Notes: generated by a model from the sequence alone, not told the origin. Numbered from the stretch's first letter, positions 40,620-54,060 are shown. The stretch is DNA of 64,000 bases from Opeltia flavorubescens (GCA_000442125.1 KE546983.1:315581-379580), one strand, 5' to 3'. A program made the numbers and translations.

Positions 40620-40760
40620 AATTTTTATAGGGAGGATAAGAGCTAAAAAAAAACGGGTAGTAAAGAAACTAGTAAGGAAGAGGAGACTAATAAGAAGGAG
40701 GAGATTAATAAAAAGAAGGAAAGTAAAAAAAAAGAGAATAGTATAAAAAAAAAATAATTT
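40620..40760 (+). other. Purine-rich Lys/Glu-rich coding trace
   Basis: A 140-bp stretch of almost only A and G (repeats of gaggag, aagaag, aaggaa) that reads as a Lys/Glu-rich chain in one plus-strand frame. Purine-only sequence contains no C and little TG, so RIP has few targets on this strand, which explains its preservation. It is probably the charged tail of the unidentified element around it. Confidence 0.45.
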
Positions 40761-41658
40761 TATAGATATAATAAATATAAATAATATATTATTTTTATAT
40801 ATTATTTATTAAGGAGTTAATTTAAATATTCATATTTATTATTTTAATAAATATACTTTTTAACTAGTTTAATTAATAATTTTAAACTATATAATTAAAT
40901 AGTATAATATAATATTAATAATTTTAGTTATTATAAATATACTTTAATATTTATTATTATTTATTATCCTTTTAAAATTTCTAATTTTAGAATATTATTA
41001 ATATAATATCTAAGTTATTTATAGCTATTTATAGATATAGTTTTTTTATTAAACTATTTTTAATAATAATTAAAGATCCTTTATTAATTATTAAAAGATT
41101 AAATATTTTTATTTTTATAGCTTTTTTAATATATATTATCCTTTTTATCTTTATTTTCTAGTTATTAAATATATTATCCACTTTTTTATTATTTATATCT
41201 ATATAAAAAAAGATCCGCTATATAATTAAAGGTATAATAGGTATAGTATTTTTATTAACCTTCTTTTTTATTAATTAAACTATATCCTATATTAGTATTA
41301 GAATAGAATTATATTATAAGCTTGAAGTATATTATCTATTTATATTACTATTAGGTTATCTTTAACTAGTTAATATTTTTAAACGTTATTAGCTAAGTTT
41401 TTATAGCTATTATTAAATAGTTAATACGAATTTAAAAAATTCTAATATATAGAAAAAATAATAGTTAAAAAAATAATAAAAAATCTATTTATTAATTTTT
41501 AATTTTTATAGCCTGTTTTCTAGCGTAATTAATCTTTAAAAATATATACTAACTAGGAGTTAGTATAGTTTATACTTATATTATTTAATTATATTATTAT
41601 ACTCGCTATTTATTATTTTATTATTATTACTATTAATTTATTCTAATTTAATTAATAG

Positions 41659-42010
41659 TATCGAAAGTATACAAGCAGTATACTGCCAAGTATACTAAGA
41701 CGGGTACTCCTGTAGAGCTTTAGTAGAGCTTTATTTATTTAATCGGGTTAGACTAGTATAGGAGTATCCCTAGCCACCAGATTTATTTATATATAGAGTA
41801 GGCAGAGCCCACTAGTTAGTTAATTAAGTAGTATTCTATATATATAATTTCAATAGGTTATAAGCCCGAAGCTTATAGCTGCTTATTTATACTTATTATA
41901 TCGTTTAATTTATCGCTCCTATTTTTATATAAATACCTCCTAGTATTACTAATATATATTACGTTTAGATATCTACTAGAACTCTTTATAGAGCCTATAA
42001 CCAGGCGAGT
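41659..42010 (+). repeat. Probable 5' LTR of the Ty1/copia element
   Basis: A GC-richer block starting TATCGAAAGTATAC (TG in the original if RIP-changed). It has three agtatac motifs in the first 40 bases, a stem (41702-41713 with 41758-41770), a TATA-like tttatataaatacc near 41935, and a gagcctataaccagg stretch near 41990 that could border a primer-binding site. It lies upstream of copia-type gag/pol traces on the same strand. No second copy is present in the window, so the LTR call and its right end are inferred. Confidence 0.4.
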
Positions 42011-43419
42011 AATATATAGAATTCCTAAGTAGAATAAAAAGAAGGGGGAACGAGCTTAGCTTATAGCTGTTATATATTATATACTATAATTTTTAGACCT
42101 TATATACTAATATAATCTAGATTTATTAGCTAAGTTAATCTATATATTTACCCTTTATACTTTACTTATTGAATAACTATTATATTAAATTTCGAATAGA
42201 ACGCTAATCTACTATATAGTTGTATTTTATAATTCTTTAGGAAATAATATAAATTAGGATAATATAACGCTGTTATTAGTTAGTTAAACGCGCTACAGCG
42301 CCTTTAAACTATTTTCTCTGCTATTCTAGAAAGAATCCGGATACCTAGATGGACGTATAAATATATACTAGTACTACTAGCAACTTTAAATATAAATAAA
42401 TAAACTAGCGCTATTATAGTACTAGATTTTACCTATAAAAAGGGGGCTGGTTAATAGTTTTCCTAGCTATTATATTCTATTATCACGATTTATAATAGAT
42501 AAAGAGTCTAGAATATATTTATTAACTATTAAAACTGTTTTATATTATATTATTGGATAGAAAGCCCCTATATACCTATTATCTATTTTCCCAGCCTTTA
42601 TATTACTAGCTATATTAGCTATAATAGGCCTATTAGAGTAATATAAACCTTTATTATTTAAGGTCCCTCCTCGTTTATACGAGATAAATAAATAATATAA
42701 AGATTTTATTAAAGGACGTTTTCCTAAAGGCCTACCTCTAAATCTTCGCGCACGACGCGTCGATAATTAAATAGCTTTGAACTATTAACGAATACCAATA
42801 GCTCCTGAGTGCTATTAAACGTAATTCTAACGAGCCTAATAATTAGGATTCTGATTATTAACTACCCAGTCGATCACCTTTTATATTAATTCAATTAATT
42901 AAAACTAAAATCGATACTAATAATCTATTTATACCTTTATTATTATTATACCTCTTCGGTCTAGCGGTTAATATACTTTTTAGTAGCCCCTCTACTTTTT
43001 TTTCGCCTTTATCTTTTTTTTTATCGACTCCGATACCTAGTTATTTATAAACTCCTAGCTATTTATATCTATTAAGCTCGCGAGGCTAAAATAAATTTAT
43101 TAGTATTATATTTATTAACGAGGATATTATTAAATTAGGGAGTTTAAACTTTTTAATTTTATTTATTCTAATATTAAATACCTCTAATAATTAAAAGCTA
43201 TAGAACTATTATATTAAAAAATTCTTATTAATTAATAAACTAGATAGTATTTTTAAAGAAGTTTTTAATTATTATATATCTACTTTTCTATAATAATACT
43301 AGAATAAAAAGGTATATAGAGCTATTAAAGTAATTTATAAACTAAACATTTATATTTTTGTAAAATATATAAATATTTTATTATAAATAATTATTAAATT
43401 TAAGGCTAGTTTCGAATTA
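41659..43419 (+). mobile_element. Ty1/copia fossil, left part (LTR, leader, gag)
   Basis: Plus strand. After the probable LTR, 42010-42900 is a comparatively GC-rich stretch that I cannot assign in detail; 42950-43090 has the texture of a Pro/Ser/Thr-rich linker; 43150-43419 resembles the helical part of a retrotransposon gag. It stops abruptly at the family-A LTR (43420), and gag-like sequence followed by the zinc-region/protease trace resumes at 51104. It is broken, with many changes. The copia assignment rests mainly on the right half. Confidence 0.45.
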
Positions 43420-43678
43420 TATATTATAGTTGGCAATGGTCTAGCTTATTATAATATCGTAGAGCTGTCGTATAGCTTCGGCTAAGACGTTATATCGCTA
43501 TATTATACTAGTAGGAAAGGGGGNCTATATAATTAAAGGAATTCCCTTTAATATTTATAGCTCTTTAGATATTAATATATATATATTCTTTATATATAGC
43601 TCNNTNTATATAATANTAGGANANTAAANTATTATCTATACTTTTATATAGTTTCCCTACTATTATATCCCTTTTATA
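43420..43678 (+). repeat. Family-A LTR, 5' copy of the fuller element
   Basis: 259 bp, aligned with 50844-51103 at the other end of the element. It is better preserved at its start (ttggcaatgg) than the other copies. It contains eight ambiguous bases between 43524 and 43629. The left limit is where similarity to the other LTRs begins; the left flank matches gag-like DNA, not family A. Confidence 0.8.
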
Positions 43679-46600
43679 CTTTAATATTTCTACTTTTTAT
43701 AAAAGGTAGTTCGATTATATCGCGAAATTATAGTATAAGATAGTAATAGTAATACTACGCTTATAACTAGATTATAACCGTTAATAAATATAGTTATACT
43801 ATAAGATAATAATATAAATAAGCTTATTAGCAACGTTTTAAATATAAAGATTCGAGCTTTTAAAATAAAACGAGCTTTAGTTTATTAATAAAGAAGGTTA
43901 AAAATATTAAAAATTAAAAAGGAATTAAGATTCCCGAAATTATTTATTATTATATATCGATAGTAAGCCTCTAAAACCCCGATTAACGATTTTAAATATA
44001 TTAAAAGGTAGAAAATAAATAAAAAATCGAAGTTAAAGATCCCTAACCTTATTTAATATAAAGATAAAAATTACGCGGAATATATATTATTTAAGTATAA
44101 ATATAAATATATTTTTAAAACTTGTCTAATTATATATAAAATAGAAGCTTTAAGGATTTTATTTAATATAAACTATTTTAATCGCTATTTAATAAATATA
44201 TAAAACTAAATTAAAAAAGCGAACTTAAATACTAGGTTTAAAATAATTTAAAAAAAATAGCTAAAACTTTTACTAGATTAATTTAACCTTTAAATTATCC
44301 GCGGTATTAAAATAATATTATAATATTTTAATATAAAATATTATAATAAATAAGATATTTTCTTATTTATTAGATATTTAAAAGATCTTAAAAATTATAT
44401 AAAAGAATTTTTACCGGATTATATTCGGGTAAATATTTTAAAAAACGCTTTTTAAAGTAGTATAGCCGATAAAATATTTAAAATATTTAATCTTTTAAAA
44501 ATATATTAAAGGATTATTAATTAGATAATTAAAATTAAATCGGTTTAATTATAATATTAAACGTATATTAATTGTAGTAATATAAATATTAAAATATTAA
44601 ATTTTAAAAATTATAAAAGTAATTAAAAAGGATAAAGTTTATTTAATATTATTATACTAGCGATTAACGCGAATATAATAATAATTAATTATAGAAATTA
44701 TAAAGGTTAATATAATTCTTAAGAATATAATTTAAATAATAACTATGGATTTTATAAAAATAGTAATATATTAACAACAATTATTTATTAAAAATATAGT
44801 AAAAAAGGTTATAAAAGACCTGATTACTTTTATAAAAATAAAAAAAGAAAAAATAAAATCTAATAGATATTACTTTTATACTATTAAGTCGCTAATAAAT
44901 AGGGTTATAGATATTTTATCTAGTTATAAACGTAATTATTTAGAAGGAAAAATAAAAGGTTAAATTAATTATATTTATTAATTATAATATAAATCTAAAT
45001 TTTATATTATAATATTATATAAAGGAGTTAAAGTTATATAATAACCGCGATATTAAAGCGCCGATTAAAACGTTAAATAGTATAAGCTTAATTTATTTTT
45101 AAAAATATAAACTTTCGATTAACTTTATTAATTTAAAAAAGGAATCTAGAATAATAATAGATAAATATATTAAAATAAATATTAAATCCTTTAATATTAT
45201 ATTTAACCTCCTATAATTATATTAATATAATCTAGATATTAATTAAGTATATATACGATAGATATAGCGCGATTTTAGCGTTATTTTAGCGGGAATAAAT
45301 ATTAAATTAATTCTAGTTAAAGAATTAAAATATTTATTAAAAATAAAAGAATTTAAATAATTATATTTTTTTAATATAAAATTATATAATAAAAATAATA
45401 TAATCGCTTTATATAGTATTAAAAAGATAACTTTATTTAAAAAATATACCGATTTAAAAAAGGTTTATAATTTTTAAAAAATTAATAAATTTTTTAAATA
45501 TTTTATAAATAATTATATCTTTAAAATAATAGGTAATCTATTATTTAAACTTTTATATAATTTTTTAATTATTAAATTAAAGGTTTTATAGATTTATATT
45601 AATAAAAATCTAATAAAAGAATTTATTTATTATTTAATATTATAAGTTAGCGTTTTAATTATATTTATAAAAAAGAAAAATAGTAGTTTTTATTTTTATA
45701 TTAACTATTAAAAATTAAACCGGATTATTATTAAAAACTAGTACCTTTTTTTTTTAATATTAAAAGCTTTAAATAAGTTATATAAAGTAATAATTTTTAT
45801 ATATCTAGATATCCGGAATACCTACTATTATATTAGAATTCGGAAGGGCGATAAATAGAAAATAATATTTTATATTTATTATAACTACTTTAAATATTAT
45901 ATTATACTATTTAGTTTAATAAATACCCTAACTACTTTTTAAATATATATTAATAACGTTTTTAAAAATTTTTTAGATCTTTTTATTATAATATATATAA
46001 ATAATTTACTAGTCTATTCTAAAAATAAAGCCGAGTACTTAATATATATATAAAAGGTTTTTATAAAGTTATTATAATATAGGCTATATATTAAATTAAA
46101 AAAGTATTTATTTAATATATATAAAATTAAATTTATAAAATTCGTTATTCGCTTTAATAATATTATAATAGAGAAGTCCTATATTAAATATATAAAAAAT
46201 TAGCCCTTTTTAAAATTATATTATAACGTATAATATTTTTTTAAATTTATAAACTTTTACTAATATTTTATTAAAGTATTTTTATAGATAGTATTACCGC
46301 TAATATTATTACTAAAAAGCGGTAATAAAAGGAAGTTTAATATTAAGTTTATTTTAATTAAAAAAGTAACTAGTATATTTAAAATATTAAAGGAACGTTT
46401 TATAATAGTATTTATTTTATAATAATTTAATTATATATTTTAAATTTATATTAAAATAAATATTTTAAAGTATACTATTTTAGTAATTATCTTATAATTT
46501 TTTAGTATTAATATATAAATCCGCTAGTACTCTATCGCTTATTAATTTTAAAAAAAGATAATAACTAAGTATAATTATAATATCGGAGATTTAAAAATAC

Positions 46601-49600
46601 TAGCTATTATTTATATCTATAAATAATAGCGATATTATATTAAAGAAGCTCTTTATAAAATAGAAATTATTATTAATTATATAAATCTTTATAATTTTTT
46701 TATAAAAAAGGAGTTTAGTTATAAAAACATTAGATAATAAAAGCGGCTAGCTAGGCTAGATCTAGATTTAAAGTATAGGCCGGGNAAATTAAATCCTACC
46801 GATATAATATTATAGAAAAATAACTATAAAGTATTTAAAGTCTATACCGCTTTTAATATTTTAAATTAAAAATATATTTATTTAATTTTATACTCTAGGG
46901 AGTTTTAGAAAAATTTTAAAGAAAGTATAAAATCGATTATAAATTTTTTAAAGATTTAGCGCTATTTATTTAAAACTTTTATAGAATAAAATAAAAATAA
47001 ATTTAAAAGTTTATAAAAGACTTTAAATAATATTAAAAAGTCGCTAGAAAATAATAAAAAAAGCTATTTTAATAATAAGATATTATTAATTAATTCTAGA
47101 AATATTTAAAAGAGTTTTTAAAAGTTATTTAAAAATATTAAAACCGTTATTAAAAATATTTAAAAAATAATAGTAATACGCTTTATAACGAAGGAAATAA
47201 AGGCTAATATTTTTAATAAAAAAGGCGAGCTTTTAAAAAATACCTTTAAGTATANATTTNTAATAAANNGTCGNNTATNTAATATNTATATAAAAAAGCG
47301 CGATAATATTATATTATTTATATCTTTTTATAGTTAAAGGATACCTTTAATATTAATAAGGAAAAGAGATAAAAATACTTTAAAGAATAATATAAGGGCG
47401 TCGACTCCGCCTTTTATAGTTAAAAGGAAATCTTTTAAAATAAAAAAGAAGTAGATATTAGTAAAAACTTATAATTTTAGAATATATAAAAAGCTAAAAG
47501 CTTTTTATAAATCTAATACTACTATATATAATAATATTTAATCGATTCCTTTAAATAATTCTAATAATTTTAAAAATTTATAATTAAGGCGATAAATTAT
47601 TAAAAAAGCGGTTTTAAAGAATATATATAATATATCTTTATTATCTTTTTATTATATTATAGAAGGGTTTTAAAAATTTAATAATATAATTAAAAAATTA
47701 ATATTTTTAAAAAAAAAATTACCTGATAATTTATTAAACGTTTATATAATACTAGAATAATTTAATAAAAATTATAAGTAGTACTAGAACTAAGAATTAT
47801 TTTATTATAATAAAAAATAGTATTTATTTTTTAATATAATTAGATAAAAAGCTTTTAAATATAATTATAATGATTTTATAACGGGTTATTTCGGTTATAA
47901 AAGAATATTAAAGTTTATTTACTAAAAATACTTTTAATTAAATATAGTAAAGGATATTAAATATTATATATATATCTATAATACGTACTACCGGGTAAAA
48001 TCTATAAGGTATAAGCCGTATAGCGAAATATAGCCGTTAGAAAGACCTTTAAAACTATTTAGTAATTTAATTATAGATTTTATTATTAATCTACCTTTAT
48101 ATAAATACCTTTATATTATATATAATTCGATTTTTATAATAGTCGACTACTATATAAAGCTCGCTATATATATTTTATACTAGATAATTATAATTATAGA
48201 AAAGCTGGCGGATATTTTTATTAATAAAATATATAGTTATTATAATATATTTAAATCGCTAGTCTTTAATTAAAGGACTTTTTTTATTTTATAATTTTAA
48301 TCTATTTTTTACTATTATTTAAAAATTAAATATTATTTAAATACTATTTTTTATTTATAAATTAATAAGTAAATTAAATAATAAAACTAAACTTTAGAAT
48401 AATTTTTAAAAAGCTTTATTAATTATAATTAGGACGATTAAAATAAATAGCTATCCTTCGCGGAATTTATATATAATAATAGTAAATATATTTCTATCGG
48501 TATAACGCTATTCTTTACTGCTATTAATAAATATTCTAATCTAGGAAATAATATTTAAATTAATAATACTAAAGATAATATATCTAGAATATATTAATAT
48601 ATTAAAAAGTATATATATATATATATTTAGCTTAAAAACTAATAGAAAGTAGTAATAAAAAGGTAATTTAAATATTATAATTAAAAATATTCTATAAAAT
48701 CCTTTATTATTAATAATATAATATAATTAAATAAATATAATATTAAAATAAAAAGATTATTAAAAAAACTAGATTATAAATTTTATAAGCTTTTTAAAAT
48801 AATAGAATTAGTAAGTTTATAATTATATTATCTAAAATTTCTAATATTAATAAATTATATTTATCCCGTTTTTTATATTTTTTTTCTCGAATTATATATA
48901 ATAGTAGAAGGGAGAAGTAAAAAAGATCTATTATTTTTATTTATTAATAGTAAAAAATAATATAAAATAAAAAAANTATTTAATTTAAAATAGTATTATA
49001 GAAAATTATAATATTTAATAAAATAGTTTAACTATAGCTTTAAAAATAATAGCTAGTTTAACGTTAAAAAAATATCAGAAGTTAGTAAATATATAGAGGA
49101 TTTTTATTATATATATCCTAAAAAACTATTAAATAATAGTAAAAAGGGCTTTTTAAAAAAAAAATAAAAAAAAAAAATAAATTATAATTAAACTATATAT
49201 AAGTATATAAATAAAATAATAAATAAAAAAATAAATAATATTAAAAATATAAAATAATAATAAAAACGAAATTTTATATAATTACCGAAGTTTACTAATA
49301 GAATATATATTAGAAAATATATATTATAAAATATATTATTAAAAAAGGTTAAAATTAAAAAAAAGTTTTATTAAAATATAAATCTTAAAATTATAACTAT
49401 TTAAAGATAATATAAATTTAAAGGTAAAATATAGAAATAAATATATAAGAATAAATATTAAAAATAAATATAAAGCGCTAGACGAATATAAAATTATATA
49501 ATAATATTACTTTTTTTTATTTTACTTTTATTAGTAGAGGAAAAATTATTTTTTTTAATTAAATTTAATTATTCTTTTTTAATAATTAAAGGATCTAAGC

Positions 49601-50832
49601 GGTTTTAATATAAAATTAGCGCGTAAAATCGCGTAAAAAGGGTAAATATATAGTAAAGTATATTATATTAATATTTATATTAATTAATTTTTTTAAAGTA
49701 TAAATAGCTTTAATAATATTAAAAATACTAATAGTTTTTTTTTACCGCGTTTTAGCTTTTTTTTAAACCTTAATTTATTTATAGCTAGAAAAGATAATAA
49801 TATATAAGCGGTGTATAATATAATATTTTTTATTTTTATTAATAACGTTAATAGTAATAATAATAAAAATTATCTTATTAATTATTAAAATAAATTTTTA
49901 AAAAATTTATATAGATTAAAGAAGCTACCGCGATATATAGATTTAATATACTAGTTTATATTTTTTATAAAGTTTAGAATAACGCGTATAATATTTAAAG
50001 CCGACGCTAGACTTTATATAATAAATAAAAGTATAATAAGTAGTAAAATTATTCTTTAACTATTTCTTATTAAAAATTATTAAATAGTAGTATTAAATAA
50101 ATAATATATATTATAATACTAGCTTTAATATATTAACGGTAGTAATCCTTTTATAAAACTAAAATACTTAATAATATTAAAGTATCAGGCGTCTATATAT
50201 TCTAAAAAGTTTTTTTAGCTATAAAAATTTTAAAAGCTTTAGGACTTATAATAAAAGATATAAAAGTTAAAGAAGGTTTATAAAAGAATAAAGCTAGTAA
50301 ATAAAGGTAAGATATAATAAAAATAATAAAAATTTAAATTAAGGAATAGATTTATACTAGAAGAGAAACGTTTATTATATATTTATAAGTAAAAGATAGA
50401 ATTATATTATTTAACGCGAGATTTATAATATTAGTAATATAAATTAAATTATTTAAAGTTTAATAGCTTTAATTATTTATAATTATTATAGTATAGTATA
50501 GCTATTAAGTAGAGCTATTAAGTAATATTAATTTTTATAGATATATTTTAACGCGAGTATTTAATAAGTATTAAAGGATATTAATAATATATTATAATAC
50601 GACGGTTAATATTAATATTAATACCGAATAACTTTTAATATATAAAATAAAGCTATTTATATATTTTATATATAATAATAAAACGTTTTATATATAAATA
50701 TATATTAGCGTCGCGTATTTTTAAATTATTAATTTAACTAATATATATCTAAATACACGCGCTTTATACTAAAAGTTTAGCTATCTATCGTATATATATC
50801 GCCTAATTATAGAATAATAAGGATACTATTAT

Positions 50833-50843
50833 AGAAAAGGGGA
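50833..50843 (+). other. Polypurine tract of family A
   Basis: agaaaagggga directly before the 3' LTR. The equivalents are an A-rich gga-ending tract at 1083-1094 and tcccttctttta on the opposite strand at 54061-54072. Its position fixes the LTR start. Confidence 0.7.
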
Positions 50844-51103
50844 TATTATTATAGTTAATAATAGTTTAGCTTATTATAATATTATAGAGCCGTTGTATAG
50901 CTTTAGCTAAAACGTTATATCGCTATATTATACTAGTAGAAAAGAGGGCCTATATAATTAAGGGAATTCCCCCTAATATTTATAGCTCTTTAGATATTAA
51001 TATATATATATTCTCTATATATAGCTCCGTGTATACGATAGTAGGACGCTAGACTATTGCCTATACTTTTATATAGTTTCCCTGCTATTGTATTCCTTTT
51101 ATA
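50844..51103 (+). repeat. Family-A LTR, 3' copy of the fuller element
   Basis: 260 bp. It begins after the polypurine tract and ends at the shared cttttata. It retains TG/CA sites near its end (for example tagctccgtgtatacg and cctgctattg), so it is slightly less mutated than the copy at 1095-1354. Confidence 0.8.
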
Positions 51104-53150
51104 TATAAGGAACTGTTAATCTAAAATAAATCTAGGCCTATTTTAATAATCTTTATTATTTATAGTTTAAAAATATTAAAGAATATATAATAGAATTTTA
51201 CTACTTAAATAATAAACTTATAACTATAAATTTCGCTTTTTCTAAATTAATACTTATTAATAAATTCCTTTTAGACTTTAAACCTGATTTTTTAATTTTT
51301 TATACTACTTTTACTATTATTAATATTATTATACCTAAAGCCGATATATAAAGCGTTACTTTAAATAAAATAGTCCGTATAATTAAAAAAAAAAAACGCT
51401 TTTAATAAATCGATATTTCTATTAATTTAATAGTAATAATAGCTATAAATAGCGAGAAACGCTTAATAAATTAATATACTATTTTTAAAAAACTAGACTA
51501 TCTAACTAAAAATTACTTTAAAAACTATCCTAAACTCCGTTTAAAATAGTATAAAAGAGGCCGAGGTAGCTATAGAAATGGCTGTAAAAGTAGTTATAGA
51601 GGTTATAACGGCTATAACGGTTATAATAACGATAAAAATAGTAATAAAGACGATAAAAATAAAAAGGATAATAATAAAAAGCGCTATTATAATAATAATA
51701 ATAACTCGTGTTTTAAATCTAGGAAGAATAAGTAGAAGAACGATAAAGAAACCCCTATCGGATTTTTAATAGTAGTTATATTATTAGCTACTAATTTAAA
51801 TCTAGCTAATAACTGGCTATTTAATAGTACTTACTTATAGTATACTACTTTCTAGAAATATCTATTAAGCGACTTTCGTCTATTAAAATAGATATAAATA
51901 ATAGGATACTTTAATACTAAAAATAGCCTAATATATATAAGTATACTAAAGCTCTAATATATAGTTAATAAAAAACTAAAGCTAGTAATAATTTTAGTTA
52001 TTTAGTATATACTAGAATTAATAGCTAATCTTTTATCGACAAATTAATTCTAAAAAAAAGGTATTAAATTTAAACTACTAGAAGAAGGTTTTTATTTTAA
52101 TTTTAAAACTTTTAAAACTATATTAATTATTAGCAGGCGTAGTAGATATTATTTATTTTATCTGGTTAAAATACCCTCGTCGGCGTTATTAAAAGCTATA
52201 AATATATTTTTAGTAACTATTAATAAAAAAGTTAAAAAGATTTAATATATTTATTTAAGTTATATCAGTAACTAGAATCTTTAAAAACTTACCGGCTAAT
52301 TAACCAGTATTAATTTAAAAAGGATTCTAGATAATTATATATATAAATCCTATACTATTAGTAAATAATATAGTTATCTTTATATTTTACTAATTAAATC
52401 TAATAAACTACTAATAGAGCTGGTTTACTTAAATACTATAGATTCTATTTAGACGTCCCTTTACTAACTTTTTATAGCTTATAATAGTATTATTTATATA
52501 TTAACCTTCCTAAATAATATAATTTAAGTCTATAGCGTGTTTTATAATAGAATAAAAAACGCCGAAACTATTTATACCTACTAGAATAAATTCGGGCCCT
52601 ATATAAAATAAGCTTCTATAGAGTTAAGCGTTTTTAAAATAATAGCGGTAGCGAGTATAAAAATAGATTTTTTACTACTAACTTCGTAGAACGCGGTATA
52701 TACTAGAAATATATTATTTTTAAAAATTTATAGTAAAACGGAGCCGCTAAACGCTTTAGATAAATAATTATATATAAAGTTTATCTAATATTTATTACTA
52801 GTAGTATAAATTTAAAATACTAGCCCTTTTTTATTAAAGCTACTGCTTTCTTTTATTTTCGGTCGCTAAATAGTAAATTTAATAGTATAATACCGTATTA
52901 AAAAATATATAGAATTTTATTAAATTTATTTAAACTTTATATCTTAAATTCGACTATATACTTTTTTTATATATATTATCTTTATAAATTCAACCTTTAT
53001 ACCGAACGCTGTATTTATATTAGCTATTCCTCGAATAGTATATATAACTTAATAAGGCCCGATAGTAAAATTATTTATTATTTTTTATTAAAATTCGACG
53101 AATTTAATAACCTAAATATAAATAATATTAAAAACGGTAACGATAAATTA
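51104..53150 (+). mobile_element. Ty1/copia fossil, right part (gag end, protease, integrase)
   Basis: Continuation of the copia element broken by gypsy A. About 51560-51740 is a Gly/Tyr/Asn-repeat and basic stretch at the gag end; about 51770-51840 has the layout of the copia protease start; about 52250-52420 corresponds to the gag-pre-integrase zinc segment and the start of integrase; about 52860-53110 corresponds to the conserved integrase tail found only in copia elements. This order, with integrase before RT, identifies Ty1/copia. RT and RNase H are not recognised before the next element. It is broken in many places. Confidence 0.65.
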
Positions 53151-53800
53151 AAATAACCTAAGCTAGTTTTTAAATAATAATTGCTTTAGAAGCGGCTCTT
53201 GTATATAAATATTATAGAGTTATTTTTTAAATAGATATTACGTACGGATTAAAAATCCGCGGTATATAACTAATTAATATTTTTACCATTAACGTTATTA
53301 TAGTCTATATTAGATTTATTATTAGAATCCTTTTTTTTATTGTTGCTAATAATATAAGTATACTATAGTAAACGGTTTATAGTAAAGATAATAGGTTTAA
53401 TTTAAAGCTACTTTATTAATATTCTAGCTAATATCTTTAAAAGTTATCTATAACTACGCCTTCTTTAATTACCTTCTAGATTATCTAATTTAATTATATT
53501 CTTATCTACTCTATTTAGTAAAATAGGCTCTAAGAGCGACCCTCTAGAGTCTAAAATATATAATAAAGCTATAGCTAGGCCGTATATTAAATATTAAAAA
53601 TAAATAATAAAAAAAAGCTAGAGTTTTTAGAATATAATAATATATAAATAATATATACTAAACGATTACTATCTTCTATATAATCTATTTTTCCTAGCCG
53701 CTAGGTCTTTAAAGTTAAATAGGATATATATAGCAATATCGTAAAATTTAAAATATAATAAATAGTTTATAGCTTTCTATAATAGTTTAATATTAACTTT
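53151..53800. other. Unassigned stretch between copia and inverted gypsy
   Basis: 650 bp that could be further copia sequence. It keeps some G+C (53180-53300, 53440-53600) but no domain could be recognised. It ends at the LTR of the inverted family-A copy. Confidence 0.4.
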
Positions 53801-54060
53801 TATAAAAAGAATACAATAATAGGAAAACTATATAGAAGTATAGGTAATAATCTAGCGTTCTACTATTGTATATACGAAACTATACGTAGAGAATATATAT
53901 ATATTAATATTTAAAGAGCTATAAATATTAAAGGGAATTTTTTTAATTATATAAACCCTTTTTTCTACTAGTATAATATAGTAATATAATATTTTAGTTA
54001 AAGCTATATAACGGCTTTATAATATTATAATAAGCTAGATTATTATTAATTATAATAATA
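53801..54060 (-). repeat. Family-A LTR, inverted copy
   Basis: 260 bp, the reverse complement of the family-A LTR, with its purine tract at 54061-54072 on the opposite strand. As it lies at the downstream end of the minus-strand element it is that element's 3' LTR. Confidence 0.8.

Larger units (their letters stand above)
37577..41658 (+). other. Unassigned, probable transposon remains
   Basis: About 4.1 kb with coding texture on the plus strand but no identified family. It includes 39060-39300 and 39880-40200, where G+C survives, and a purine-rich stretch at 40620-40760 that would encode a Lys/Glu-rich tail. Such tails are common at the C-terminus of fungal pogo/Fot1-type transposases, but I see no DDE motif to confirm that. 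A tRNA-like sequence lies at 39403-39484 on the minus strand. No open frame. Confidence 0.4.
43420..51103 (+). mobile_element. Ty3/gypsy chromovirus (family A) fossil, LTR to LTR
   Basis: About 7.7 kb with both LTRs. Parts in order: gag about 43900-44850 with a zinc-knuckle-like remnant near 44790-44830; protease region about 45100-45350; reverse transcriptase about 45580-46110; RNase H about 46250-46720; integrase zinc head about 47720-48000 and catalytic core about 48050-48450; chromodomain about 48970-49140. About 1.7 kb of 3' non-coding DNA and a purine tract (50833-50843) precede the 3' LTR. The order and chromodomain define a chromovirus. Structurally whole, but its coding DNA has very many breaks from RIP. 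It interrupts a copia element. A target duplication could not be resolved. LTR divergence is not a usable clock here. Confidence 0.85.

Noticed and set aside
51578-51769. 63-codon open frame starting with ATG
   Set aside because: It is out of frame with the Gly/Tyr/Asn-repeat coding trace of the copia gag end that occupies the same bases; its Ile/Val/Lys-rich product is a shadow.
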